64,000 nucleotides of DNA, from NCBI GenBank assembly GCA_019356535.1, contig CP037918.1, positions 930,001-994,000 of the forward strand, written 5' to 3'. How positions within the stretch are numbered: position 1 is the stretch's first letter; each line of letters begins with the position of its first letter. Position numbers and translations under genes: made by a program. The notes below the pieces were generated by a model that searched no databases, was not told where the DNA came from, and saw only the letters and a list, made by a program, of their open reading frames with translations. Positions 7,942-21,930 of this stretch are shown one piece after another. Source of the stretch: Chromatiaceae bacterium (GTDB lineage: Bacteria; Pseudomonadota; Gammaproteobacteria; Chromatiales; Chromatiaceae).

Positions 7942-8042
7942 GGACGAGGCCTCCTGCGGAGGGTGGCTGGTTGTTCGGGGTCGTGGGAGATGACGCAGTG
8001 CATGTCGGGATAAAGGTTCCTGAGGGACTGCCGCTATTGGCC

Positions 8043-8732
8043 ATGATGTCCGAAGATACGCTCAATCTGGCCGTAGGGGCACCGATGCAAATTCAGCCGC
8101 TGGTGCCGGAGGGTGCACCGCGCGAGCTGGTGCGCGTGATCGGCTACCTGGTGGGTTCCAGTCTTGTGGTCACCAATCCGGTGACCCGGCAAGGCAAGTA
8201 CAAGATCGTCCGCGAGGGCCAGGTTTTCAAGGTGCGCATGCTGCGTGGCGACACCGTGGTGGGCTTTACCTCGCGGGTGCTGGCCGCGCCGGTCAAGCCC
8301 TATCCGCATCTTCACCTGGCCTATCCACGCGAGTTCGAGCAGATCGTGGTGCGCAACTCGGCGCGGGTGAGGACGCTGATCGCCTGTCAGGTTCGCAATA
8401 CCCGGCAGCCGGACCAGCCTGAGCATTTCCAGCAGGCAGAGATCGTCGACTTGAGCGAGACCGGGGTGCGCGTGCAGTCTCTGGGCCCTCTGGGCGAGGT
8501 GGGCGACATGGTGCAGATCCTGTTCCGCCTGGAGGTGCTGGGACAGGCTGAGCCGTTGAATCTGGTCGGTGACGTGCGCAGCCGCAGCGAGCGCATGTTC
8601 GAGGAGGATGGCAGGCGCCGCCTGGTTCATTTGCACGGGATCCAGTTCCGCGCGATCAACCGGTTCCAGCAGGTGCTGTTGCACGCCTGGGTGATGGAAC
8701 AGTTGGCCACCGGGGCCGGGGACCTCGGCTGA
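8043..8732 (+). CDS. PilZ-domain cyclic di-GMP-binding protein (YcgR-like)
   Basis: Predicted 230-residue cytoplasmic effector. The N-terminal half (residues 1-105) resembles the YcgR/PilZN domain (LNLAVGAPMQIQPL, then a KYKIVREGQVFKVRMLRG core). The PilZ domain follows, with the arginine-rich c-di-GMP switch (R-N-S-A-R-V-R, about residues 105-111) and the D-L-S-E-T-G-V-R-V motif. Such proteins brake flagellar rotation or adjust secretion when c-di-GMP rises. The start is uncertain: ATG 8043 or 8046 fits the domain, but the frame stays open upstream to TTG 7971. The gene lies alone between the minus-strand operon 5337-7941 and trxB. Confidence 0.82.
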   Translation: MMSEDTLNLAVGAPMQIQPLVPEGAPRELVRVIGYLVGSSLVVTNPVTRQGKYKIVREGQVFKVRMLRGDTVVGFTSRVLAAPVKPYPHLHLAYPREFEQIVVRNSARVRTLIACQVRNTRQPDQPEHFQQAEIVDLSETGVRVQSLGPLGEVGDMVQILFRLEVLGQAEPLNLVGDVRSRSERMFEEDGRRRLVHLHGIQFRAINRFQQVLLHAWVMEQLATGAGDLG

Positions 8733-8751
8733 GTCCCCGGCCGTCGTCGTT

Positions 8752-10898
<2,147 letters not shown>

Positions 10899-11012
10899 GG
10901 GAGCGACCCTGTCGTGATCCCGGTTGGGCAGGGTGCGGGGTTTTGTGGAATAATCTGGAAATTGCGCGAAATTCCACGCATATCCACTTGATTCAACAAG
11001 GTTGAACGGGTC

Positions 11013-13288
<2,276 letters not shown>

Positions 13289-13292
<4 letters not shown>

Positions 13293-13906
13293 AGAGACTG
13301 CTCATTCTCCTGCTGCTGGTCGCCGGCCAGCTCGCCGTCGCCGGACCGGGCCGCGAGGCGCTGGATCGTTTCAGCCAGGGGCTCACCACGCTCGAGGCCC
13401 GCTTCGAACAGGCGGTGCTGGATACCGAGAACGCCCGCCAGGGGCTGTTCCACGGGGTGCTGCTGCTCAAGCGTCCCGGCCGCTTCCGCTGGGACTATGT
13501 GATGCCCGAGCAGCGGCACATCATCGCCGATGGTCACGACCTGTGGATCGTGGAAGATGACCTCAACCATGTCACCAAGGTCTATCAAAAGACTGCACTC
13601 AAGGGGTCGCCGGCGAAGATCCTGCTGGCCCAGGAGCCGGTGGACAAGGAGTTCAACGTGGTCGAGCTGGGCGAGCGCCAGGGCCTGCAATGGCTGGAGC
13701 TCTCGCCGAAGGATCCCGAGAGCGACATCCTGCGCATCCTGGTTGCCTTCAAGGACGACGAGTTGCGCAAGCTCGAACTGACTGACCAGTTCGGGCAGAT
13801 TTCGCGCTTCACCTTCTTCGAGGTCAAGCGCAATCCGCCCCTCGACGACAGTCTGTTCACCTACCAGCCGCCACCCGACTGGGACCTGCTGAACCAGCAG
13901 AACTGA
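13289..13906 (+). CDS. lolA: outer-membrane lipoprotein carrier protein
   Basis: Periplasmic chaperone that takes lipoproteins from the LolCDE or LolF complex to LolB. Predicted 205-residue precursor with an N-terminal signal peptide ([19 protein letters not shown], cleavage near residue 19). Typical features are [11 protein letters not shown], the hydrophobic-cavity strand PGRFRWDY, and [17 protein letters not shown]. The start overlaps the ftsK stop (ATGA), a gene pair conserved in many gammaproteobacteria. The inner-membrane partners lolC and lolD are also in this window, at 25993-27913. Confidence 0.95.
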
Positions 13907-14008
13907 AGCCCCTTGTCCAGTCTGCCCCGCAAGCGCAATGGCGTCGCTTGGGGGCTGGGCGTTCGCGTGGGGTGCGGCCTTGCGGCACGGAACCGGTACA
14001 ATCGCGGC

Positions 14009-15340
14009 ATGGATACCGCTGATCTGTTCGCTGCCGAGAATGCCGCCAGCCAGCCGCTGGCCGATCGCATGCGCCCGCGCAGTCTCGACGAATATGTCGG
14101 TCAGGCGCATATCCTCGGTGAGGAAAAGCCCTTGCGCCGGGCCATTCTCTCCGGGCACCTGCACTCGATGATCCTCTGGGGGCCGCCGGGTACCGGAAAG
14201 ACCACTTTGGCGCGGCTGCTGGCCAACCACGCGGGGCAGCGTTTCATCACCCTCTCGGCGGTGCTCTCGGGCGTCCGCGAGATTCGTGCCGCTGTCGAAC
14301 AGGCCCGCCAGACCCTGGCCACCGAGGGGCGGTCCACACTGCTGTTTATCGACGAGGTGCACCGTTTCAACAAGGCCCAGCAGGACGCCTTTCTGCCACA
14401 TGTGGAGGACGGAACCTTCGTGTTCGTCGGTGCCACCACCGAGAATCCTTCGTTCGAACTGAACAATGCGCTGCTTTCGCGCGCCCGGGTCTATGTGCTC
14501 AAGGCGCTCGACCGCGAGGCTATCCGTACCCTGCTCGAGCGCGCTGTGAACGATACCGAACGCGGGCTAGGGGCGTTGGGTCTGCAGCTGGGCGACGAGC
14601 AGCTCGAGCTGCTGGCCGAGGCGGCCGACGGTGATGCCCGGCGCGCGCTCAACCTGCTCGAGATCGCCTCCGACCTGGCCGAAGAGGGGCGTATCCCCCA
14701 GACGGTGCTCGAAGAAGTCGTTGCCGGTCAGGTGCGGCGTTTCGACAAGGGGGGCGAGGCCTTCTACGATCAGATCTCGGCGCTGCACAAGTCGGTGCGC
14801 GGTTCGTCGCCGGATGCCGCGCTCTACTGGCTGGCGCGCATGCTCGACGGTGGCTGTGATCCGCTCTACATTGCCCGCCGCGTGGTGCGCATGGCCTCGG
14901 AGGACATCGGCAACGCCGATCCACGCGCCTTGCAGATAGCGCTCGATGCCTGGGAGGTGCAGGAACGGCTGGGCAGTCCCGAGGGTGAGCTGGCGATCGC
15001 CCAGGCGGTGGTCTACCTCGCCTGCGCGGCCAAGAGCAACGCGGTGTACAAGGCCTTCGGCCAGGCCATGAAGCTGGCCCGCGAGTCGGGCTCGCTGGAG
15101 GTGCCCTTGCATCTGCGCAATGCGCCCACGCGGCTGATGAAGGAACTGAACTACGGCAAGGCCTACCGCTATGCCCACGACGAGCCCGGGGGCTATGCTG
15201 CTGGCGAGAATTATTTTCCCGAGGCGCTGGCTGGCACGCGCCTGTATCACCCGGTCGATCGTGGGCTGGAAATCCAGATCGGCGAGAAGCTGCGGCGGCT
15301 GGCCGAACTGGACCGGCAGGCACGGGAAGAGGAGAAGTGA
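14009..15340 (+). CDS. rarA: replication-associated recombination protein A (MgsA/RarA AAA+ ATPase)
   Basis: AAA+ ATPase of the WRNIP1/Mgs1 family that acts at stalled replication forks with single-strand binding protein. Predicted 443 residues. N-terminus [16 protein letters not shown], Walker [10 protein letters not shown] (residues 58-66), Walker [11 protein letters not shown] with Asp115-Glu116, sensor 1 [10 protein letters not shown], the arginine-finger region, and the C-terminal oligomerisation domain ([12 protein letters not shown], then [18 protein letters not shown]). Start at 14009 gives the standard N-terminus; upstream in-frame codons do not look like protein. Follows lolA by about 100 bases. 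Confidence 0.96.
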   Translation: MDTADLFAAENAASQPLADRMRPRSLDEYVGQAHILGEEKPLRRAILSGHLHSMILWGPPGTGKTTLARLLANHAGQRFITLSAVLSGVREIRAAVEQARQTLATEGRSTLLFIDEVHRFNKAQQDAFLPHVEDGTFVFVGATTENPSFELNNALLSRARVYVLKALDREAIRTLLERAVNDTERGLGALGLQLGDEQLELLAEAADGDARRALNLLEIASDLAEEGRIPQTVLEEVVAGQVRRFDKGGEAFYDQISALHKSVRGSSPDAALYWLARMLDGGCDPLYIARRVVRMASEDIGNADPRALQIALDAWEVQERLGSPEGELAIAQAVVYLACAAKSNAVYKAFGQAMKLARESGSLEVPLHLRNAPTRLMKELNYGKAYRYAHDEPGGYAAGENYFPEALAGTRLYHPVDRGLEIQIGEKLRRLAELDRQAREEEK

Positions 15341-15413
15341 GGTGGTCCGCCAGCCCCTTGAGCGGCCTGTTTCGGCATCCTGTTAGAATGCGCCTTTTTG
15401 TGGAGAGGGTGGC

Positions 15414-15791
15414 GTGAACCAGGTGCTGGCCATCGCGGCAGGAGGGGCCATCGGCGCGGTGATGCGTTTCGGCGTGTCCTCGGCGGTCTATACCTGGCTG
15501 GGGCGGGGCTTTCCCTGGGGCACGCTGGCGGTGAATCTCCTGGGCTCGCTGGCGATGGGTTTCCTGTCGGTGTTCATGCTTGAGCGCCTGGCGCTGGGTT
15601 CGGAATGGCGTGCCTTCGTGCTGGTGGGCCTGCTGGGTGCCTTCACCACCTTTTCGACCTTCTCCATCGAGACTCTGAACCTGATGCAGGAGGCGCTCTA
15701 CGGGCGTGCCCTGCTGAACGTGCTGGTGAGCGTGATGGCCTGCGTGGTTGCCGCCTTTGCCGGCGTGATCCTGGCGAGGCAGATCGGATGA
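15414..15791 (+). CDS. crcB: fluoride ion exporter CrcB
   Basis: Dual-topology four-helix fluoride channel (Fluc), 125 residues. Signature stretches are GGAIGAVMRF, WGTLAVNLLGSLAMGF with the conserved Asn that lines the pore, and FTTFSTFSIET with the phenylalanine box. Starts with GTG at 15414 preceded by GGAGAGG. No fluoride riboswitch is apparent in the 73 bases upstream. The stop overlaps the start of the DUF190 gene (ATGA), so they are coupled. Confidence 0.94.
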   Translation: MNQVLAIAAGGAIGAVMRFGVSSAVYTWLGRGFPWGTLAVNLLGSLAMGFLSVFMLERLALGSEWRAFVLVGLLGAFTTFSTFSIETLNLMQEALYGRALLNVLVSVMACVVAAFAGVILARQIG

Positions 15792-16096
15792 CGACGAGCG
15801 ACGTGACCGTGGTGCGCATCTATTGCAGCGAGAAGGGCGGGGAGCACCGCCGCCTGCTGGATCTGTTGCATGACCGTGAACAGGTTGCGGGCGTCACGGC
15901 CTTTCGCGGCATTGCCGGTTTCGGCGGCTCGGGGCGCATCCACGAGACCCACCTGCTGGACATCTCGCTCGACCTGCCCGTGATCATCGAATTCTTCGAC
16001 CGCCCGGAGCGGGTCGAGGCGATCATGGAACACCTGCGCCCGCTGGTGAAGCCGGGCCACATGATCGCTTGGCCAGCGCGGGCCAACCTGGACTGA
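15788..16096 (+). CDS. DUF190 protein (PII-like fold)
   Basis: Predicted 102-residue cytoplasmic protein of the DUF190 family, which has a PII-like ferredoxin fold. Recognisable parts are VVRIYCSEKGG, the G-V-T-A-F-R-G-I-A-G-F-G-G-S-G-R-I-H core, DLPVIIEFFD and the HMIAWPA end. DUF190 genes are often next to crcB, and here the ATG overlaps the crcB stop. A regulatory or accessory role in fluoride export is inferred from this coupling only. The seryl-tRNA synthetase gene follows after 3 bases. Confidence 0.88.
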   Translation: MTTSDVTVVRIYCSEKGGEHRRLLDLLHDREQVAGVTAFRGIAGFGGSGRIHETHLLDISLDLPVIIEFFDRPERVEAIMEHLRPLVKPGHMIAWPARANLD

Positions 16097-17377
<1,281 letters not shown>

Positions 17378-17393
17378 GAGGCGGCCTGGTGAC

Positions 17394-17576
17394 TCAGCGC
17401 ACTGCGGTGATCAGCAGCAGGATCAGCGCCAGCACCGCACCGAACACGCCGATCACCGCGGCCCAGTCGCCCTTCTGTGCCTTGGGGCTGTTCTGGCTCC
17501 AGTGTTTGTAGGCCGGCCACAGGAAGAACAGCATCATCACCCCGGCGACCAGGCTGAGAATCTTCATCCAGTCCAT
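17394..17576 (-). CDS. small two-helix membrane protein (unknown)
   Basis: Predicted 60-residue protein: a membrane helix at residues about 5-22 (ILSLVAGVMMLFFLWPAY), a polar loop K-H-W-S-Q-N-S-P-K-A-Q-K-G-D-W, and a second helix at about 39-58. GAGGAAA lies about 5 bases upstream of the ATG, and the hydrophobic pattern is protein-like, so I think it is real. No named function is recognised. Converges on serS with a 16-base gap. Confidence 0.6.
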   Translation of the reverse strand: MDWMKILSLVAGVMMLFFLWPAYKHWSQNSPKAQKGDWAAVIGVFGAVLALILLLITAVR

Positions 17577-17693
17577 TCGGTTTCCTCGGTAACGCGATTC
17601 GCTCCATTGTGCCGTTCGAGTGGCCTGACGTCACCTTGCCGTGAGGGGAGGAGACGCGAGGCGCAGGAAGTTCCAAGGTTTCTCGCCTCATGC

Positions 17694-17712
17694 CCCTTCG
17701 CGTTCTTGGTGT
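17694..17712. repeat. single degenerate arm of CTTCG-type dispersed repeat
   Basis: The sequence CCTTCGCGTTCTTGGTG matches the core of the inverted-repeat arms of the element at 46211-46355 with a few changes and lacks a partner arm. Probably a decayed or half copy. The surrounding 17577-17731 has no gene. Confidence 0.35.
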
Positions 17713-17731
17713 TGTCGTCTGAACGACAAGC

Positions 17732-17758
17732 AAAAAAGAGGCGGCCAGTTGGCCGCCT
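17732..17758 (-). terminator. intrinsic terminator of the rhodanese operon
   Basis: On the minus strand a 9-bp stem (AGGCGGCCA / TGGCCGCCT) is followed by CTTTTTTG. It lies 68 bases beyond the stop of the secreted rhodanese gene and matches a factor-independent terminator. Confidence 0.85.
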
Positions 17759-17825
17759 GAACGTCGCACGAGGATGCGTACGACGCACCGGCACCACGGC
17801 GCCGGTACGCAATGGGGGTGTCTTG

Positions 17826-18491
17826 TCAGGGCTTCACGGTGCTCAGGCCCAGGATCTCCCAATCCTGCATACCGCCGCGGTACCACTTGATCTTGTGCGC
17901 CGGGTAGCCGAAGCGCAGCAGGTTCTTGATGTTGTTGGGTGACTGGCCGCACCACATGCCATTGCAGAACATGACCAGGGTCTTGGCGTTGGAATAGTCC
18001 CAGAGGCCCTCGATCTCCTTGGCACCGAACTGGTTGGTCAGGATCTCTCCGATGGAGATGGGGTCGGCGCCCTTCGCCGGGTTCAGCTTGGTCCAGGGGA
18101 TATTGACGGCGCCGGGAATGGTGCCCCTGGCAACCCAGTCGGGGGTGCGCGAATCGACCAGCATCACGCTCTTGTCACCTTCGGCCATGCGCTTGATATA
18201 ACCGATGACTTCGACCTCGCCGATGGTCTCCACGCCCGGTGCCAGCTTGATCGGCTGGATGCAGAAGGGCGGGCAGGGGCGCGAGGTCTTGGCGAAGGCC
18301 GGGTTGACGGTGTTCTTGGTGTTCTGATTACGCATGATCGTAATCTTCTTGCCGTTCACCGTGCCCTCGAATTTCTTCATGGTCGGGGTGATGCCGACCT
18401 TCATGTTGCCATGTGAACCCGCCAGCGCGCCGCCGGCGAAGGCGAGCGAACATGCCAGGATACCAGTGGTGATCAGCGTCTTGAGTTTCAT
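17826..18491 (-). CDS. secreted rhodanese-domain protein
   Basis: Predicted 221 residues with a signal peptide (residues 1-24, MKLKTLITTG then ILACSLAFAG). A conserved-looking spacer has a C-P-P-F-C pair (Cys73, Cys77). The rhodanese domain (about 95-215) shows VMLVDSRTPDWVARGTIPGAVNIPW and the active loop CNGMWCGQS with catalytic Cys176 and an additional Cys181. Rhodaneses move sulfane sulfur between thiols or other acceptors; the export signal places this one in the periplasm. Start at 18491 has GGGAGGA 8 bases upstream. Probably co-transcribed with the small acidic protein gene 117 bases upstream. Typical of sulfur-metabolising proteobacteria, but its substrate is unknown. Confidence 0.85.
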   Translation of the reverse strand: MKLKTLITTGILACSLAFAGGALAGSHGNMKVGITPTMKKFEGTVNGKKITIMRNQNTKNTVNPAFAKTSRPCPPFCIQPIKLAPGVETIGEVEVIGYIKRMAEGDKSVMLVDSRTPDWVARGTIPGAVNIPWTKLNPAKGADPISIGEILTNQFGAKEIEGLWDYSNAKTLVMFCNGMWCGQSPNNIKNLLRFGYPAHKIKWYRGGMQDWEILGLSTVKP

Positions 18492-18608
18492 GTTGAATAG
18501 TCCTCCCGGGTGGAATGCCCGTTTTGTTTTCATGTGATCGGTCGCGTCACGACCGGTAAGAGGGTTGGCTCTCCTTGCCGTGAATCGCTTCCGGTGCATC
18601 AGTGACGG

Positions 18609-18779
18609 TTAGTCACATTCGGGTTCCTCGTCTTCTTCGCCCTTGTCGCCATCAGGGGTCTTGGTGTCGTTGTCAGCCGCGGCGACGCAGGAAGGCGCGA
18701 CCGAGAGTGCGGCCAGAGCACTCCCTTGCCATGCAAGGATCAGAACCAATGCGACGAAAAGAATTTGCAAAAAACGCAT
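18609..18779 (-). CDS. small secreted acidic protein (unknown)
   Basis: Predicted 56-residue precursor: signal peptide at residues 1-23 (hydrophobic FLQILFVALVLILAW, cleavage near SALA-A), a mature part with Cys near residue 30, and an acidic C-terminus dense in Asp and Glu that ends in a second Cys. A near-consensus GGAGGT lies 6 bases before the ATG, which is why the short start was chosen over longer frames. No family is recognised. It lies immediately upstream of the secreted rhodanese in the same direction, and a plausible promoter is present at 18905-18932, so the two probably form an operon. Confidence 0.65.
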   Translation of the reverse strand: MRFLQILFVALVLILAWQGSALAALSVAPSCVAAADNDTKTPDGDKGEEDEEPECD

Positions 18780-18904
18780 TTGTTTACCTCCAGGCCTGCA
18801 GGCCATGCGAACCAGATCTGATGCCTGGTTTGGGTGATGTATATGTTCCTCACACGTGGCCGCTTGAAAGCGGACGGGACGTTGTCTCGTTTTCACGCGG
18901 CCAC

Positions 18905-18932
18905 ACTATAGCCCAAAGCATAGTCGGCGCAA
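18905..18932 (-). promoter_or_regulatory. putative sigma-70 promoter for acidic protein-rhodanese operon
   Basis: On the minus strand TTGCGC (18927-18932) and TATAGT (18905-18910) are 16 bases apart, about 125 bases before the acidic-protein ATG. The gap 18780-19096 (317 bases) holds this promoter and, on the other strand, the upstream region of the hydrolase gene; nothing else was recognised there. Confidence 0.5.
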
Positions 18933-19096
18933 ACCAGTAGTAGTATCGCCTAATACACTGATTTGAAAAGAAAAATAAGGACACGACTGACAGTTTGCGT
19001 GGCAGTGTGTCAGAAGTGGCAGTTGCTTGTCGCCGGTGACTGGGCTCGCTAGAGTGGCCCAACCATACGCCCTGAACGACATGGGAGATCGAGTTC

Positions 19097-19897
19097 ATGA
19101 AAGGCTTCTTGTGCAAACTGTCACCCGTTCTTTGGTTGCTGTTCTGTGCCGTTGCCTGGGCCGGGCGTCCCGATTTTGCACGTGAGCAGCGCATGGCCGA
19201 GGAGATTGTGGATGCCATTCTCGATGGTGAGCCAGTGGAGCTGGAGGCGCAAGGGCAGCCTTTTCTCGGCATTTATACCGAGGCCGAGCAGCCACGCGGC
19301 AGCGTGCTGATCCTGCACGGTCGCGGGTTCCACCCCGACTGGCCAGAGCTGGTGCAGCCTCTGCGCGTGGGCCTGGTGGAACGTGGCTGGAACACCCTGT
19401 CCATCCAGTTGCCGGTGCTGGACAAGCAGGCGAAGTATTTCGACTACATCTGGCTGTTTCCTCACGCCATGCCACGCATCGAGGCGGCGCTGGACTACCT
19501 GGAGAAGCAGGGCGGGCACCCGGTGGTGATCGTGGCGCACAGTTGCGGTTCGCATATGGCGCAGCACTGGATTCGCGAAAGGGGCGACGCGGCGCTGCGT
19601 CGCTTCGATGCCTATGTGGGTATTGGCATGGGGGCCACCGATTATCGGCAACCCATGGTGGAGCCCTTCGTGTTGAACCGCATGCCCATGCCGGTGCTCG
19701 ATGTCTATGGCGGGAACGACTATCCGGCGGTGCTGCGTATGGCGCCGCAGCGTGCTTCCATGCTGGAGCAGGCCGGCAACCCGGTATCGCGCCAGGTCGT
19801 GGTGCCGGGCGCCGATCACTATTTCACCGACATGAACGAGGTACTGCTGGAAGTGGTGGCGGAATGGCTGGATCAGGTCTTTCCAGCCACCGATTGA
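19097..19897 (+). CDS. secreted alpha/beta-hydrolase (DUF3530 family)
   Basis: Predicted 266 residues with a signal peptide (MKGFLCKLSPVLWLLFCAVAWAG, cleavage about residue 22). The alpha/beta-hydrolase fold is indicated by VLILHGRGFHPDWPEL (oxyanion strand), the nucleophile elbow A-H-S-C-G-S-H (serine in the middle), an acid candidate in DVYGGNDYP and the histidine in VPGADHYF. Family members are annotated DUF3530, substrate unknown. Converges on the HupE-like gene with a 6-base gap. Nothing shows regulation. Confidence 0.8.
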   Translation: MKGFLCKLSPVLWLLFCAVAWAGRPDFAREQRMAEEIVDAILDGEPVELEAQGQPFLGIYTEAEQPRGSVLILHGRGFHPDWPELVQPLRVGLVERGWNTLSIQLPVLDKQAKYFDYIWLFPHAMPRIEAALDYLEKQGGHPVVIVAHSCGSHMAQHWIRERGDAALRRFDAYVGIGMGATDYRQPMVEPFVLNRMPMPVLDVYGGNDYPAVLRMAPQRASMLEQAGNPVSRQVVVPGADHYFTDMNEVLLEVVAEWLDQVFPATD

Positions 19898-19903
19898 TCC
19901 CGC

Positions 19904-21022
19904 TCAGGCAGTGGTCAGGAACACCCGCTCCCAGGTCCAGTACAGGCCGATAGCAGCTATCACCAGCGAGGCAGGCACCACGATCAGCCGGCGGTAGCTG
20001 TCGCGGCGTGACCAGGGCAATACCAGCAAGCCAGCGCTGGCGATGATGGCCAGCTGGCCGAGTTCCACCCCCAGGTTGAAGCTCAACAAGGCCGTGAGAT
20101 ATTGCGAATCGGGCAGGCCCAGTTCCGTCAGTACCCCGGCGAAGCCCATGCCGTGCAGCAGTCCGAAGCCGAACACCAGGGCCACCCGCCAGGGCTTGAG
20201 CTGTGGCGACAGGATGTTTTCGATGGCAACGAAGGCGATGGAGGCGGCGATCAGCGGCTCGACGATGGCCGGCGACAGCGCGATCAGGCCGTATACCGAG
20301 AGCCCCAGGGTGAGGGTATGTGCCAGGGTGAAGGCCGTCACCTGGTAGAGCAGCGGCCGCCAGTGGGTGCTGAGAAGAAACAACCCGAGCACGAACAGGA
20401 TGTGGTCGACGCCCTTGGGCACGATGTGGGTGAAGCCGAGCACCACGTAATTGCGGAAGACTTGCGCAGCAGACGGTTCGACCAGGCCCGCGATGTCCAC
20501 CGGGTCGCTGGGGCGGCCGTCGCGCAGCCAGGCGGTGTACAGTTTCTGCTCGCCCGGTAGGCGCACGCGCAGGACGTTGTCGCCCAGGCGCCGGGGCCAG
20601 GCCCAGCGCAGCTGCTGGCTGCCCGGCGGGATGGTGGTTTCCAGGGCCAGCTCGCTGGTGCGCGCCACCGTGGTGTCGGGTGCCTCGGGGATGCGCAACT
20701 CGCGCAGTTGCAGGCGGGCGGGGCGATCATCGAAAGACAGGCGCAGTTCCTGCAACAGCCCGTCGATACGACGCCGTGTCTCGGCGGCCAGCTGCGTGGG
20801 TGACAGCGCGCGCAGGGCCCGGTACTGTGCCGCTTGCGGGGCGTCGTCGGTGTTCTTGTGACGGGTGCCGATGCCGGCCAGCAGGGCTTCGAGATTGGCC
20901 TTGATGGTGATCGTGACAGCGGGCGCGGCCGACAGGTCCACGGTGATCACCGGTGGGCGCAGCTCGTGGGCCGGTGTGCCGGCGATACAAGACAGCAGCA
21001 ATAGGGTAACGAGAACGCGCAT
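19904..21022 (-). CDS. HupE/UreJ-family membrane protein (HupE/UreJ_2 type)
   Basis: Predicted 372 residues: signal peptide (MRVLVTLLLLSCIAG), a periplasmic domain of about 150 residues rich in beta-strand-like sequence, and six or so membrane helices from about residue 180 on. The conserved histidine/aspartate motif G-F-T-H-I-V-P-K-G-V-D-H-I-L-F and the later GLLHGMGFAGVL match the HupE/UreJ_2 group, which includes likely nickel/cobalt permeases. Metal transport is inferred from the family. Start at 21022 chosen because the signal peptide begins there. It is divergent from the DUF4198 gene and the hexanucleotide repeat 21037-21066 lies at the junction. Confidence 0.82.
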   Translation of the reverse strand: MRVLVTLLLLSCIAGTPAHELRPPVITVDLSAAPAVTITIKANLEALLAGIGTRHKNTDDAPQAAQYRALRALSPTQLAAETRRRIDGLLQELRLSFDDRPARLQLRELRIPEAPDTTVARTSELALETTIPPGSQQLRWAWPRRLGDNVLRVRLPGEQKLYTAWLRDGRPSDPVDIAGLVEPSAAQVFRNYVVLGFTHIVPKGVDHILFVLGLFLLSTHWRPLLYQVTAFTLAHTLTLGLSVYGLIALSPAIVEPLIAASIAFVAIENILSPQLKPWRVALVFGFGLLHGMGFAGVLTELGLPDSQYLTALLSFNLGVELGQLAIIASAGLLVLPWSRRDSYRRLIVVPASLVIAAIGLYWTWERVFLTTA

Positions 21023-21036
21023 GGAAAATCCGCTTC

Positions 21037-21066
21037 GGCAATGGCAATGGCAATGGCAATGGCGAT
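21037..21066. repeat. hexanucleotide tandem repeat (GGCAAT)4-5
   Basis: Four exact GGCAAT units (21037-21060) and a fifth GGCGAT sit between the start of the HupE-like gene and the DUF4198 gene. If the DUF4198 protein starts at 21021 the repeat encodes Gln-Trp repeats; if at 21072 it lies in the untranslated leader. Unit changes keep the reading frame, so length variation would alter leader or spacer length, not frame. Confidence 0.9.
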
Positions 21067-21071
21067 GCATT

Positions 21072-21848
21072 ATGCCCTTTTGGCTGGCATGCGCGTACCT
21101 GCTGGCGAGGCCGGTGCTGGCGCATGATTTCTGGATTCAGGCTTCGGATTTCCGGCCCCCACCGGGGGCGCGCGTCGAGCTGTCGCTGCGCGTGGGACAG
21201 GACTTCGGTGGCGAGGTGTTACCGCGCATCGACGAGTGGATCGTGCGCTTCGATTACCACGATGCGGGCGGCCTGCAGCCGGTGCCGGGCGAACTCGGTG
21301 ACGATCCGGCTGGTTACCTCCCGGCGGTGCGAACCAGTACCCTGGTGGCCTACCAGGGCGAGCGTGACGGTGTGAAGCTCAAGCCGGCGAAGTTCCATGC
21401 CTACCTGCGCGACGAGGGGCTGGAATGGGTGATCGCCGAACGTGAGCGACGGGGCGAGGCCGATTGGCCGGCTCGCGAATGGTACACCCGGCACGCCAAG
21501 GCGCTGATCTGTGTCGGTGAGGGGGCACCGGGCTGGGACTTCCGCTTCGGCTTGCCGTTGGAACTGGAGCCGGAGCGGGATCCGTGTGCCTGGCGACCGG
21601 GCCAGTCGTTGCCGATGCGGCTGCTGTTCCGGGGGCGACCAATCGAAGGCGTACTGGTCACTGCCTACCGCGATACCGATCCGCAACACAAGATTCGGCA
21701 ACGCACGGACGCCGAGGGGCGGGTATCGCTGCCGCTGGATGGCCCCGGAGTCTGGCTGATCAAGGCCGTGCATATGGTGCGCGCCGGGGATGACGATCCG
21801 GAGTGGGACTGGGGCAGCTACTGGGCCTCGTTCACCTTCGAGAGGTGA
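21072..21848 (+). CDS. DUF4198 periplasmic protein
   Basis: Predicted 258-residue secreted protein: a signal peptide begins at the ATG at 21072 (PFWLACAYLLARPVLA, then HDFW). H-D-F-W-I-Q at the mature N-terminus and the beta-rich body, including GVLVTAYRDTDPQHKI and ending WASFTFER, match DUF4198, a family often linked to nickel or cobalt uptake genes. An in-frame ATG at 21021 would add 17 residues of Gln-Trp repeat and overlap the divergent gene, so the shorter start is preferred. Divergent from the HupE-like gene, consistent with a joint metal-related role, which is inference. Confidence 0.75.
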   Translation: MPFWLACAYLLARPVLAHDFWIQASDFRPPPGARVELSLRVGQDFGGEVLPRIDEWIVRFDYHDAGGLQPVPGELGDDPAGYLPAVRTSTLVAYQGERDGVKLKPAKFHAYLRDEGLEWVIAERERRGEADWPAREWYTRHAKALICVGEGAPGWDFRFGLPLELEPERDPCAWRPGQSLPMRLLFRGRPIEGVLVTAYRDTDPQHKIRQRTDAEGRVSLPLDGPGVWLIKAVHMVRAGDDDPEWDWGSYWASFTFER

Positions 21849-21930
21849 GGCGGTTTCCAGGAGCCCGCCGGGCACGCCAACCGAACGGCCTGCTCACCAC
21901 GTGGCGTGCGGGGAGGGCTGCCCTGGCGGA

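Noticed and set aside
7971-8042. Longer start (TTG 7971) for the PilZ gene.
   Set aside because: The added 24 residues are not family-like and the TTG has no ribosome-binding site; the ATG pair at 8043/8046 fits better.
15341-15413. Searched for a fluoride riboswitch upstream of crcB.
   Set aside because: The 73-base gap shows no recognisable pseudoknot elements; only a ribosome-binding site is clear.
21037-21066. Considered as a CRISPR-like array because of regular repeats.
   Set aside because: The unit is 6 bases with no spacers; it is a simple tandem repeat.
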